From assembly GCA_973895155.1 (NCBI GenBank), contig OZ316891.1, forward strand, positions 3,224,001 to 3,288,000: a stretch of DNA of 64,000 nt. The letters are read 5' to 3'. This document shows, in pieces, positions 12,228 through 23,318 of this stretch; position 1 is the first letter of the stretch, and each line of letters opens with the position of its first letter. Origin of the DNA: Marsupella aquatica (taxonomy: Eukaryota > Marchantiophyta). The notes under the pieces are model-generated. The model did not search any database. It saw only the letters and a list, made by a program, of their open reading frames with translations, and was not told the DNA's origin. The translations under genes were made by a program, and so were the position numbers.

Positions 12228-13449
12228 TTACCATGGCGGGACCCCGTCACATAGCTCCTCTCTTAATTGCGAAGCGTCCCCGCGAGCACCATACTCTTCC
12301 TCCATGTAGTATTTCTTTAGGCGTTCTTGATTGATCCGTGTGTTGAGTAGTTGCCCCTCCAACGTCTTGAGTTGAACTGAGCCGTTGGAGTAGACAGCGT
12401 CTACTACGTAGGGCCCCATCCAACGTGTATGCAACTTCCCGGGGAAATGCATGAAACGACTGTCGTAGAGGAGTACCAAATCTCCTTCCTCTATGGACAC
12501 ACGACGGAGACGGGAATCGTAATGTGACTTCCGTTTACTTTGCTCCTGCTCCGTACGGGTCAAAGCCTCTTCTCGTGTCTCAGTGAGTTGCTCCAACTAT
12601 TGGATCCGTGCAGCTACACTTCTTTCTTCCCCTTCCCTTTCCCGTGTTAGGATCCGAATGGTGGGCACTTCAAATTCTACCGGCACAAGAGAGTGTTGTC
12701 CAAACACAAGGAAATAGGGGCTGTGGCCCGTGGTAGTCTTGTGAGCCAGGTTGTAGGCGTAAGTAGCAGCCAACAACTTCAAATCCCAATCTGTCTTGTG
12801 AGCTGATACCGTCTTGTTAAGAATCTTGCCCATGATCCCGTTTGCTCTCACAGTGAGCCCGTTGGCTTGAGGATGGTACGGAGTGGTCTTCCTATGTGAG
12901 ATCAGGTAGTTCTCCGTCAAACGTTCAATCGTATGATTGAGAAAGTGAGTACCCCTGTCACTCACCAACTCCAATGGGGGACCAAATCGTGTAAAAATCT
13001 GCTCGTACAAAAAATGTGCCGTGGTGTTGGCATCATCCTTGGCAGTGGCTCGGGCCTCCACCCAGTTTGTGGCATAGTCCGTTGCAAGAATGATGTAGCG
13101 CTTCCTCCCTCTTCTAGTGATGGGAGTGAAGGGGCCAATGAAATCAACCCCCCACATACTTCTCAAAGGGTGCAAGAGGAAGTATGGGCACCAATGGGTG
13201 GCGTGAGGAGGGCCCTGGTTTGCTTTGACGCTGGCACAGATCACATTGCTGGATGTACCGGTGTACATCCCGAAAGAGAGTTGGCCACCAATATCCAGCA
13301 TCTAGTATTTTCCTTGCGGTGGTCTCCCGTGCAAAGTGGCCACCAACTTCCTCCTCATGTAATGCTGCCATGACTATACGTATCTCAGCTTCCTCCAAAC
13401 AACGACGAAGACGACCATCCATGCCGTACTTGTGAAGTACTCCCTTCAC
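12228..13449 (-). pseudogene. integrase domain of pol (degenerate)
   Basis: This is the last part of pol. It reads an HHCC zinc-binding region (HEEEVGGHFARETT...QQCDLCQRQ), a DDE core and a GPY/F-type C-terminus (WMGPYVVDAVYSNGSVQLKTL). The first two catalytic Asp are visible in VDFIGPFT and VSDRGTHF. The third position, normally Glu in an NGxxERxN motif, is Val (GTG at 12851-12849, NGLTVRANG). A frameshift at a six-G run near 13150 separates it from RT-RNase H, and a TAG at 12597-12599 interrupts it before the C-terminal domain. The frame ends at 12228, 24 bases inside the 3' LTR. It would insert cDNA into chromosomes if intact. This copy cannot encode an active enzyme. Confidence 0.9.
12252..12266 (-). 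other. polypurine tract
   Basis: Immediately before the 3' LTR, in element orientation, lies the purine-rich AAGAGAGGAGC followed by TA and then the LTR start TGTGAC. This is the expected plus-strand primer site. Confidence 0.75.
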
Positions 13450-15202
13450 AAGCAAGTAGGGACCTGTCTTACGTAAAAACACTGCTGCTCTCTCCGGGCC
13501 CAAACGTGAGGGAACTCTCGCCATACGGAGAAATTCCAAAATTTCTCCATACCAAGTAGTGGCCTCCGTAGTCACGCTGAACACTTCTTCATCCGGGAAC
13601 CGATCATCAATCTCCTGTGAGTCAAATGCTCCCTCAATACGGGAGAAGAAGTCTGCATTGCTGTGACTCTTCCCCGATCTCACTCTCACCTCATAGTTGA
13701 ACTCCTGCAGCAACAAAACCCAACGTGCAATTCTCCCGGACAGATCTGGCTTGTTGACCATGTATTTCAAGCTGTTGTGATCCGTGTGGAACACAACCTT
13801 GTATCCCAACAAATAATGACAATACTTTTTACAAGCGTAAATGATACCAAGTGCCTCCCTATCGGTGGGTGAGTAGTTTTTCTCTGCCGGGGCCAACTGC
13901 CTACTGGCAAAGTAGATGGGATGATCCCTCCCATCATCATCCAACTGACTCAAGATGGCACTGATGCAAAACCCTGATACGTCTACATAAACATGGAACT
14001 CCTTATTCCAATTAGGCGTAATAAGTACGGGAGCCTCTAGCAAACATTTCTTCAATTCATCAAAAGCAGCTTGTTGGGAAGGAGTAGGTTCAAATTCACT
14101 TCCCTTCTTCAACATGGATGTGAGTGGCATGGCTACCTTGGCAAAGTCCTTGATGAAGCGTCGGTAGTAGCCAACGCACCCCAAGAACCCTCTCACTTCT
14201 TTCACCTTTTTGGGAAACGAGACTGCTACCCACACAGCTACCTTCTCACGATCAACTTCAATTCCACGAGCCGACACCTTGTGGCCCAATAGTGTCCCCT
14301 CCTCAATTCCAAAGAAACATTTCTCAGGATGTAGCTTTAAGCAAGTCTCCCGGCACCGCTGAAACGTCAACCGTAAGTGTTCAAGGTGCTTGATTTGTTT
14401 GCCGTAGACAGCGAAGTCATCAATAAATATTTCCAAGAACCTCCGCAAAAAGTCATGAAATATATTCATCATGAGTCGCTGAAACATGCCAGGGGCATTG
14501 CACAACCCAAAAGGCATTCTACGAAATGCCAAAATCCCCCACTCCGTGGTGAAAGCCGTCTTGAGTTGATCCTCCTCCCGTATCCAAATTTGATTGTATC
14601 CAGAGTAGCCATCTAGGAAGCTGTAAATCCCCCAACCAGCTACCATATCCAACACGATATCGGTAACGGCAGCGGGTAGTGATCCTCTTGGTGGCATCAT
14701 TCAGCTTCCGAAAATCTTGGCACACCCGGATCTTCACCTTACCGTCTGGCCCCTTCTTCTTGGGCACAATCACGATGGGTGATACCCACTCACTGTGCAT
14801 GACCGGATAAATGAAGCCTGCATCCAACAAGCGGTCAATCTCTTCCTTCACCATGAGTGAGTACTTGGGGTTGAGACGGTATTGGCGTTGCCTCATAGGC
14901 CGCGCTCCCGACATCAAGTCAATACTATGCTCACCAAACTCAGGTGGCACTCCTTTCAAATCTTGGTGGCTCCACGCAAACACGTCTTGGTACTCCTTTA
15001 ACAACTCTTGAATAGTGCGTTGCTCCGTAGCATCCAGCTTGCTACCAATGTTGAGTGTCTTGCCTTCACTCACCTCCACCTTGGTGTACTGCTCCGGCCG
15101 GATTACGTCCAGATTGTTACGTGTCTCCTCATCAAAGGTCTCCTCCAACCGTGCTAGTCGCATTCCTCCATACACCGGTGCATCACTATCCTGCTGGCCT
15201 GG
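13450..15202 (-). pseudogene. reverse transcriptase and RNase H of pol (degenerate)
   Basis: RT landmarks appear in order: LLDAGFIYPVMHSEWVSPIV, then IRVCQDFRKLND, FLDGYSGYNQI, FGLCNAPGMFQRLM, and the catalytic FIDDFAVYG near 14420 (a Y/FxDD box). RNase H follows with VYVDVSGFCISAIL, a TDREALGIIYACKKY segment and TDHNSLKYM, ending near NADFFSRI. A shift of two bases near 14665-14700 lies where the usual KRDHYPLPFTD motif is expected. It is explained by one missing base in each of two short homopolymers. The enzyme copies element RNA into cDNA in virus-like particles. Age-related decay or assembly indels in homopolymers could both explain the shifts. Confidence 0.92.
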
Positions 15203-16599
15203 CTAAGTTGGGGGTGGGTCCTTTGTCACATGGGCCATCATTTCTTCCACGTCAGATTCTTTGTAATGTGACAGTAGCTCCTCCCTAAATTCTTCATCCA
15301 AGAGGTCATTCAGCCACTCCTCCCTTCGTTCATCGTCAAACAGAATGGCTTGAGCTTCCTGCCCCTCCTCCTTCGTTTGTTCCTCCTCCTGATCATCAAC
15401 AAGCGGGGCCATTGGTGGTGTAGGTGGCTCTTCTCTGGTTTTCTTCTGCACAACACAACTTTGGTCAAGTGGTACCTCCTGAATTCTCTCCTCAGGGGTA
15501 GCAGCTTGTGGGCCAAATACATCTTCCTCCGTCAGATGAGAAATCAGCTTCACCATGTATACTTCATCCTCGTCCTCATCTGAGGTGACCTCTGAATCAT
15601 ATTGCTCTTCCATAGAGGTAGTCTCCCCTTGAGGTGACTCCGCTGACCAGGGAATGATAATAGTGGGGGTTCCAAACCGAAACTGCCGTTTGCCCCAATC
15701 GCTGGTCACTTTGGCCACATACAACCATGGTCTGCCAATTAAGATGGGAAAACCGTACGGCGCATCACCAAATAGTTGAGGGGAAAAGATTTTCCCCCAA
15801 TCATTGTTGGAATCTTGGTGAGACACCCCAATGGCACCACCCGTGCTCCATCCGCTAGTCTCATGGCACGTGTCGGTGGCTCCAACTCCGTATATCCCAA
15901 TCGATTGGCTGTCTCCTCAGTCATGATGTTGACTCCCGAACCACCATCCACCGGTACAAACCGTATTGCACATCCGTTGATGTCTATTGTGAGTTCTGGG
16001 GCACCCAAATCCTCCGTGACCCAGTTGACTTGTATGGGGTCAGCCCCAACTTTGGGTAACCTTCTTCTACGTCTCCTCCTCATAAGGATCTCCTTGACCT
16101 GGCGGCGGTAGAGGGAGCTATCACATAGCAGTTGCCCAATTGTGGCACTGACTGGACAATCCAGAATATCTTGAGCAATGTTATACGCAGTTGCAGGAGG
16201 TATGGGTGGGATGACCTCCTCTCCTGGTTTCCAACGAACAACCCTCTCCTCCGCTTTCTTTCTGGCCTTTGCCTCCTCCAAGTCTTTGTCGATGGCCGCT
16301 TGCATTGCTTGTGCTTCTAGCTCCTCCAACTGCTTACGTACTTCTTCTCCCACCTTGGGGTAAAACAGCTTGGGATTGTCCCAATCAAAGTTGCTATCTT
16401 CCATGGGTGGCACCTCAGGTTCGTGTGAGGTGCCCGATGCGGAAGCTTGATGCACTTCCTTGTACTTTTTCTTGAGTTCAGACTTGTCCTTCTTTTTCCC
16501 AGATCGAGTGGAGACCCGATAACAAGAGTAGTGTCTCCTCTCATCAGCACTGTCCACCTCCGGAAAATTTTCAGCGTGAGTCCACTCATGACTTGGGGA
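15203..16599 (-). pseudogene. aspartic protease region of the polyprotein (degenerate)
   Basis: The protease core is VPVDGGSGVNIM near 15950 (the D-G/S/T-G catalytic triad type common in plant gypsy elements), followed by the flap-like MRLADGARVVPLG and the downstream ILIGRPWLYVAKV. A frameshift lies near 15770-15826, between NYLVM and GDAPYGFPI. An acidic linker leads into RT. TAG codons at 16600-16602 and 15203-15205 interrupt the frame at either end, and sequence on both sides stays in frame. The protease cleaves the gag-pol polyprotein. Confidence 0.88.
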
Positions 16600-16602
16600 C
16601 TA

Positions 16603-18615
16603 TGTGTGCTCAACAACTTCTGAAGTGACAACGACCACCAAAGGTGCCTCCACAACTGGAGATACTACAATGACTGATGGTACTGACTCCTCCTTGATGG
16701 TGACCAGCCTCTACTTGGTAATGTCCACTACGGGCACTTCTCGTTTGGTGACCAACTCCTTTGCAGGGGTGAACTCAAGCGGGTCAACCACTTCCGTGGC
16801 AAGAAAGTTTACGTTAGCTTCTTTGAGCGGGGGTGGTGGTCCCTTCTTCTCTGGTCCTCCAGCTTGTTGAGCCTTGATTGCTTCCAAGGTTGGACAGTGT
16901 GGTGCAAGATGTCCCTCCCCCTTGCACAATTGACACAACCGGGCAAAATCTCCGTTCCCTTGACGTGTGGGCTCCGGGCACACGTTAGCGTAGTGGCCAG
17001 CCACTCTACAATTGTAACAAATAGGGATCTTCCTCACTCCAGGATACGGTGGCCTATTTCCGGGAGTAGCGTTGGAATAGTTGGCATATGGGGGTGCTAC
17101 AGCGTTCGTTGAGATCCCATGAATGCTCCTTGGTCCCGGGTTGAGCGGCTGCACACTATACACATTGGCCTCTGGTGGCTCCTCCATGAAGTACTCGACT
17201 GGCCCTTCCGCTGCATAGGAAGAGGTTGAGTAGCTGGCTCCTTCAACGTCCTCCTCCCGTACTTGGAAAACCTTGGCTGGTTCTCCCGTTGGGCACTCTT
17301 TCGGGGCATGACCAAACTTCATGCACTTGGTGCACCACACGTTGGCTCTCTCTACTGGAACCTTCCTCCTCTCTGGCTTGAGACCTGCAAAGTGCACCTT
17401 CAACGCTTTCATTTGCTCTGTCAACTCATCATACCTGGCCTCTTGCTCCTTGAGACGTCTTGCCGTAGACAATGGTGTAACGGCCACCGTGGGTAGCACA
17501 ACTTCTCGATGAGACGACTTCTTGGCCTTCTTGGACAACTTCTTCTTCCTCTTCTTTCGCTTCTCAGCTTCTGACTCCGTAGTGTCTGACTCTGTAGTAC
17601 TCTCAGAATCCTCAGATTCATCATTGCTATCCGACTCAGAGCCACTCGGTTCCTCACTGGAGGAACTGTCAACCGGCTTCAACTTCTTTCTTCGACAGCG
17701 CTTGCTTGTGGCATCGGCTGCAGTGTATGACTCCGCTGCTGCAATAGCTTCAGCCAATGTGGTTGGCTTGGCTTGACATACAAAGAACCCCATCTTGCTT
17801 GGTAGGGCCGCTACAAACCATGCTTGACGCATAGCGTCATCGGTACGGGCTTGTATCCAACGTACCAGCTTTTGGAACCTTTGCAAAAACCTCCGTAATG
17901 ACTCCTTCTTCATCCTGAGTTGGCCCACCTTCAATAGTGAGGTGGCCTCCACTCCGATGGATCTGAACTCCTTCAAGAAGGCTTGCTTGAACAGAGCCCA
18001 ATCCGCTTTCACGTTGGGCAACAATGAAATGAACCATGGGCCTGCCTCCCCTCTCATCATTCCAGGAATGATAGTGAGCTTATGTGCAGACTCCCCATTA
18101 GCTTCGGCAATCCCTTCAAACTCCTCAATCCATTCGTCTGGATCATCTTTTGGTCTCCCCTTGAAGGGTACGTACTAAACACGGGTACGTTGTGCAGCTG
18201 CCATCGGTGCAGCTGGTGCCTGTATCAACACAGGTGGTAATGGCGTACGTTGGGCCACCGATAACAGCACCGATGATAGGTGTGAGACGATTTGTAGCAA
18301 TGCAGTGAGCTCTGGAATGAGATTTTGTTGTAACTCAGACTACACCAACACAAAGGGCTCTCCTTCTTCTAGCTCGTGATCTACGTCTGGCTCTTCATCT
18401 AGGCGTATGGCCTCATTACGTTGAGCCTCTCCTGGTTGCACACCAACTTGTTCTTCCAGCACCAGTGGCAACCTCCTCTCTCCTGCAAGCCGTAAGCGTT
18501 CTTCGGCAGCAACACGTCGTCTGGTCCCAATCCAAGAGGGCCCCCCTTCTAGCTCGGGTAGTGGGGTACGTGTGTGTTGGGGACTTCCTCTACCTCCCCT
18601 TCTCCCTCTCGGCAT
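16603..18615 (-). pseudogene. gag with three CCHC zinc knuckles (degenerate)
   Basis: Reading starts at ATG 18615 (MPRGRRGGRG..., Arg-rich). It continues through a retrotransposon gag domain (PWFISLLPNVKADWALFKQA, then RRFLQRFQKLVRWIQ), a Ser/Asp/Glu-rich linker with a Lys-rich nuclear-signal-like patch, and three zinc knuckles of the CxxCx4Hx4C type (CTKCMKFGHAPKEC, CYNCRVAGHYANVC, CQLCKGEGHLAPHC). In-frame TAG stops lie at 18340-18342, 18175-18177 and 16711-16713. The surrounding frame is unchanged, so each looks like a point nonsense mutation. Gag packages the RNA and forms the particle. Confidence 0.9.
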
Positions 18616-18763
18616 CCCATTGAGACCTGCATTCCAAACTCACACCACTGTCTCAGAAAGCAATCTTTGTGAATATCAACCGTCGCAAGTTGCGTTGTGG
18701 TTGATAGGCTTGAACTCCAAATAGACGCAGCTCCCCTCTTCGTGTAGTCAAACAAGAAGAAGG

Positions 18764-18782
18764 GTCCCCAGCAGTGGCGCCA
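18764..18782 (-). other. primer binding site, Asp-tRNA-like
   Basis: In element orientation the sequence is TGGCGCCACTGCTGGGGACC, starting 19 bases after the 5' LTR end. TGGCGCC followed by TGC and a G run resembles the complement of the plant tRNA-Asp 3' end, used by several plant Ty3/gypsy lineages, with a few mismatches. Confidence 0.7.
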
Positions 18783-19956
18783 AAAACAAGGACCACACTT
18801 ATGTCACTTGCCTATCCAACGATTAATACGTGCAAACCGTACTTTTCTTCGCTTAAACCGTTGGTATCGTATTACGGGGTCGTGGAGGGACGCTATTTGG
18901 AGTATTTCCACACCTAAGGATGAGTATGTTTGATTCCGCTCCCGAAAGTGTACTTTTTGATCAAGTCTACCGACTGGTCTCTCCGTTTTTGATCAAGTCC
19001 AAGGGACTGGTCCTACCATCTACACCTCATACCCACCGGGTGAGTGCTGTCACCACCCCCCTCTCAACGGGCAAGCATACAAACGTTTACAATAAGGTTT
19101 GAACACTAGTGACAAGGGCAAATGTTTCCACAATGAACCGACCCCATGCACTAGGGGAGGAAAACAAACAACACAAGCAACAACAAGTGACACACAAAAT
19201 ATTGGAACCTCAAGCCAAATCCATATCTCTTGGTGTTTCCCGTAACACATGCAAGGACAACCCGACCTCCTGCCGTCTGCCCAACTCCTGCCTCCCGGGG
19301 ACAAGTGCTACGTTCTCCCCTCACTACTCTGGCTTGAACTTCTCCTAATCGGTGCGCTACTCACAAAAGCCACTCAAAAGCATCAAAGCACTACGCTGAG
19401 TTTCCCCCCCAACTACTTCGGGGCTCTCCCCCTAAATACCAAAAAACCACACCAAAGCACCCCTCATGGGGTCACAACGATGGCGGCTTCCCTAGCGGCG
19501 CCGCTAAAACCCTGCACTAAGAAATCCCTAAACTAAAAAGGCATGCGGCACACACATGCTGCTAAAACCCTAAACCCTAAACAAGGGGCCGACGGTGACT
19601 TCGACGGCGCCCCAACTATACTCTGTGAACCCTGAAATTGCAAGACACCCCACAATGGCCGAAACTAGGTGCCCTATCAATTGTACTTTTGAGCTCACCC
19701 TTGGATAGCCCTTCTCCTCTTGATCCCGAATCACTCAGCCGCACTCGCAACGGGCATCGGACGCCTGAGTTATGGTTGTTTCCGTATCGCGAAAACACAA
19801 TTTCACCGGGCCATAACTTGCTCATCCTGGCTCAGTTTGAGGAGCGCCGCCTCTTGTTGGAATCAGCTCCGCGAGCTCTTTCCAACAAGCCCGTGAGTGA
19901 CCCCTCAAAAAAAAGTTGGAAATCCAGAGGCTGTACAACCACATCCGTACGACTAT

Positions 19957-20156
19957 CTACTCCTCCTCTTCTTCACTCTCGGTGCCCCGGCTTGTGCCCC
20001 GTGAGTGGGCCTCCTCTTCATCACTCACGGGAGTGAGTGCCACCTCACTTTTCTTCTTCTTTACCGGGGTACTCTTCGTGCTGCCGCTCCCTTGCTTCCT
20101 CAAAGTTGCCAAGGCCTGCCACGCCTTAATGTACCCCTCACCAATGGTGTCCTTCC
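19957..20156 (-). pseudogene. C-terminal end of the 5' LTR ORF, cut off by the MULE
   Basis: This encodes the last 60-odd residues of the LTR ORF (acidic, ending in a Glu run; stop TAG at 19957-19959). It is separated from the N-terminal part (32339-30687) by the 10.5-kb MULE. It corresponds to 9218-9411 of the other LTR. Confidence 0.85.
20149..20156. repeat. 8-bp target-site duplication of MULE (left)
   Basis: GTCCTTCC occurs here and at 30687-30694. The uninterrupted LTR at 9410-9420 has the sequence once, directly followed by ATAGGGTAGCC. An 8-bp duplication fits MULE and also hAT elements. Confidence 0.95.
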
Positions 20157-20194
20157 GAGATTTTTCGCCGTGACAGGAAACAGAAAACAGTAAC
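20157..20194 (+). repeat. MULE left terminal inverted repeat
   Basis: Aligned without gaps to the reverse complement of 30649-30686, bases 12-37 agree except one (CCGTGACAGGAAACAG, then A/G, then AAACAGTAA). The outer eleven bases agree only partly. Further CAGGAAACAG-type units follow inside the left end. Confidence 0.85.
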
Positions 20195-20295
20195 AGGAAA
20201 CAGGAAATGGTAACAGTAAAATAAGTGAGGAAATTTACACAATATTTGTGACATCCATCAATAAAAAGGGTGTATAAAAATGCCGAGTATATTAG

Positions 20296-20310
20296 TAGCG
20301 CCTGGCGCTA
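20296..20310. repeat. MULE palindrome site 1
   Basis: TAGCGCCTGGCGCTA, extendable to the 19-bp palindrome AGTAGCGCC-T-GGCGCTACT (20294-20312). It lies in the non-coding stretch between the left TIR and the end of the 21008-20463 ORF. Confidence 0.9.
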
Positions 20311-20462
20311 CTTTAAAATGTGTGTTACATGGTAGCAAAAACACAAAGCCCGACGACAATACAAAATCTTAAGAGATACCGCGAGCAGAAAAACGGCTAA
20401 AGAACTGGGATGTAGTAAGCTCGCAAGAAAACATGGAGAACCGAGACTACAACCTAACACCT

Positions 20463-21008
20463 TCAATCTCCGATGGCGGTAGTGCCAGGCGCTACTATCG
20501 CAAAAGTCTTTAAGAAGACTCCATCTTTCAAACAATCGCAGGACGTCGATGAATGACACTCATCATCGACTCCCACATTGAAGCGATCCTCGTCTTGGCG
20601 AAATCCATCCTCTCGCTCAGCGAAAAAACGCGGTCCTGGAAGGAGACTCCTCAGCCTGCAATTTGGAATGTTGGAGTCAGAAAATCCGACTCGCCCGGTC
20701 CATTGTTGAATGCCCCTGAAGAACGCCGTCCGTCCAACCCTATAGACATCAGAAGGATCCGGATCGTGAATAGAGAACCGTTCTCTAAAAGACCGGGGAG
20801 GAGACGAATCAGGGCCTGATTCTGGTTTTGCTCGAAGGCTTATCCCCTCGTCCGAGGCCAGCCATAGTCGATTCCTCTCCATTGAGGTGACAGGGTGAGG
20901 AGTCTTGTCGATCGGGACCTCTGAGGCAAGCAAATCAATTGAAGCTTTTTCTTCCAACTTTGTGGGGCCGGAAGTTCTCTCACACAAGACTTGCTTTCTT
21001 TTCTCCAT
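20463..21008 (-). CDS. MULE accessory protein, unknown, 181 aa
   Basis: It starts at an ATG in strong context (ACCATGG) and ends at TGA 20463-20465. The protein is hydrophilic, with a basic N-terminus and a DPDPSDVYRVGRTAFF segment. I recognise no domain and no membrane segment. It follows the methyltransferase gene on the same strand, separated by about 400 bp that contains palindrome site 3. By analogy with multi-gene MULEs it may be an accessory factor, but that is inference. Palindrome site 2 overlaps its last codons, so the true 3' end might instead be spliced. Confidence 0.5.
   Translation of the reverse strand: MEKRKQVLCERTSGPTKLEEKASIDLLASEVPIDKTPHPVTSMERNRLWLASDEGISLRAKPESGPDSSPPRSFRERFSIHDPDPSDVYRVGRTAFFRGIQQWTGRVGFSDSNIPNCRLRSLLPGPRFFAEREDGFRQDEDRFNVGVDDECHSSTSCDCLKDGVFLKTFAIVAPGTTAIGD
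20480..20494. repeat. MULE palindrome site 2
   Basis: TAGTGCCAGGCGCTA, one mismatch from a full palindrome. It is the only copy that overlaps an annotated reading frame, at the extreme C-terminus of the 181-aa ORF. Confidence 0.85.
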
Positions 21009-21316
21009 GGTCTCTGGATCAATGTCTATGCGGCGCTAAATGCAAACGAGCTCCTGGAAATCTTCGAACATCGGCGATGTCAAACAGAGAGGGTGTAAAA
21101 TAGAAGAGGGTGTCGAAATACCTACCGTTGCGAAGGAATTCAACCTAGGGAAACAGGTACGTATGGTAGTCAAGGTCATTAAGGATTTTCATTGTACATC
21201 AGTACATGTACTTGCAGTTTGGAAAACATTACACTACACTTCACATCAGAAAAAGATATGCGGAAGCTAATACCTTTCCCACTTTGTATTTATATAAAAT
21301 TGATGCGTACAATAAG

Positions 21317-21331
21317 TAGCGCCCGACGCTA
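21317..21331. repeat. MULE palindrome site 3
   Basis: TAGCGCCCGACGCTA in the spacer between the end of the methyltransferase gene (21411) and the start of the 181-aa ORF (21008). Confidence 0.9.
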
Positions 21332-22433
21332 CTATTTTGGAGGAGGTAATCTGTTTTAAAATCATGAATATATAACTAATCTAATTTAAACTAACCTAAT
21401 CCAATGTAATCTAATCTCCAGATTCCGACTCACTACTCTCTGATCTATCCGTACTCTCTGCTTCATTGTCGATAAATTCATTTCGTGCCATATCATCGAC
21501 AAATGGATGACGGATGAACTTTCTATCCAAACCACGTCTCAATCGCCAGCCCTTATTCTCCCAAGTCAGGGTTCTTCTACTCTCTTCTTTGCGAGCGGCA
21601 TACTCTGCGTATGAAGGCAATACAAATGGTTTCTCAGGGGTAATTAGGACTTTGCTTGAAAATTTCCTTCGCAGATTGAACCTCTCGCGAAGATTCCACT
21701 CTAACCTGCGAGTCAATTGAAACACTAAGTACACTTCGAGAGATTCCAGTAATTCAAGTATACAAGATAAAAAGAGAATGGAAAGTTAAGTAATGTAAAG
21801 GAGCTTACGGGCATTACTCAGAAGAATCTGAATCTTCCGTTTCTCCTTCTGAATTCCCCTCATCCTTTTTCTCTCCTTCTTTCTGGACATCAATCCCGGC
21901 CTCTTCATCAGCTACATCGTCTTCTTCTTCTTCAGAATCAAAATTCAGAACAGATCGAACTTTATCTTTCACTTTTTTCTCCATGTCTTTGCTCGGACCA
22001 GCCTCACTCGATTCTTTCGGGAGGAGCAAGTCAGTGTATATCCTCTCTGCAATAGAAACAAATTCCTTGCGATTCTCAATCCCAAGGATGAAACGGCCAC
22101 AACAATCACTAGCCACAAATGTACTTCCTGACCCAACCGTCCAGTCCATAATAATATCTCCCGGACGAGAAATTAACTCCAGGACAGACTGCATGAAGCC
22201 AACCGGTAGTCGTGCATTCCCTGCAAATGCAGCTTCTGGAACAGGATCCTTCTTCAGAGTCTGCAGCCCAATGAGGTTTGTGATTGAAGGGTCCTCGGTT
22301 GAAGACAAAGGCTTGAACTTTGAATCTTTGGGGACCCTAACCTTCGATGTAACTCGACTAAAGATATCAAGTCTTAAGGTGAAAACCTGGAAAATAAACA
22401 GTATTCAATATGAGATTTGGTAACATATATTAA

Positions 22434-22530
22434 TAGCGCCTGACGCTACCCAAAAGACCCTGCGTACACGAGGACATTGACATGTGAACATCAAACATGA
22501 AATGAGATCTATTAATAGCGCCAAGCGCTA
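22434..22530. repeat. MULE palindrome sites 4 and 5, in methyltransferase intron 3
   Basis: TAGCGCCTGACGCTA at 22434-22448 and TAGCGCCAAGCGCTA at 22516-22530, 82 bp apart. Both lie within the intron 22564-22387, whose donor follows ...KSDCQ and whose acceptor TTTTCCAG precedes VFTLRLDIF. Confidence 0.9.
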
Positions 22531-23318
22531 GCAAATGATTCTCTTGATTCAAAAGGACAATTACCTGACAATCGCTTTTGGCCATGTACATTGGGGCACC
22601 CATAACAACGTTGAGCGTTTTGAGGCACTGGAACTTTTGGGAATCTTGGCTGGCCAAAATTACTTGGGAGATCTGGTCATACTCCCCAGTGTGCAAAACT
22701 GCTAACAACCCATCATCGGCAAGAAATGGGTCCATTGCCCGAAAGAAAGAGCCAACCATTCGGTGATCCGATACATTCCACTTTGGAGATTTTCGGTGAA
22801 GCAAAGAAGGTCGTAGACCTGTCGGTAGGTAGACAAAACCCGCATCCACCCAAAAGATCTCAACTTGCCTCCCCTAACTACCCCTTTCTCCCGGAGACCA
22901 AGTGTCACTAAGTCTTTTCCCCACTTCTCGACATTCGTCACCCACCTGGGTTTAGTCTCTTTTGTAAAAACAAAATCAAAAAAGTCCATTAGATTGGACT
23001 CAACAAACATATGACGGCAAACTTTGGACTTGAATTGACCAACTTCTCGTTGGACGGCAGTACATGCATACGAATCTCTAGAAGAAGAACCGAGATCAAG
23101 ATTTTTCTTCTTTTTTTTTCTGGTGCTTGTGGCATCAACCGGACGATCAATGTTGGTATTTGCAGGAGGAGTCTGCTCTTGGGTAGCATTGGCAGCCTCA
23201 GTGTTTGCTTCAGATTGATCAGGGGTAATGGTCGTCTTTGCATCTTGAGTTTCTTCTCCCTCTGATTTCCTACCCCTTGCAGAGAATCGAAAAGGTAAGA
23301 ACACTGGGAAAACTATAA

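Larger units (their letters stand above)
8061..12251 (-). repeat. 3' LTR of the retrotransposon (4191 bp)
   Basis: It begins TGTCAC and ends GTCACA on the plus strand, giving the usual TG...CA LTR termini. It matches 18802-20156 plus 30695-33520 nearly base for base. It contains a GC-rich regulatory block (about 11400-11950), a long reading frame (11071-9218) and a telomere-box-like AAACCCTAAACCC at 8827-8839. An LTR of over 4 kb is exceptional for a plant retrotransposon. Confidence 0.95.
18802..20156 (-). repeat. 5' LTR, part adjacent to gag
   Basis: It matches 8061-9411 of the other LTR, beginning with the same TGTCACTTGCC. It breaks off at 20156, where the MULE is inserted; homology resumes at 30695. 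The last eight bases, GTCCTTCC, are the MULE target duplication. Confidence 0.95.

Noticed and set aside
9218-18615. UAG reassigned as a sense codon in this organism
   Set aside because: The sister LTR has CAG where this copy has TAG, the LTR ORF itself ends in TAG, and other decayed frames in the window carry TGA. Point mutation is simpler.
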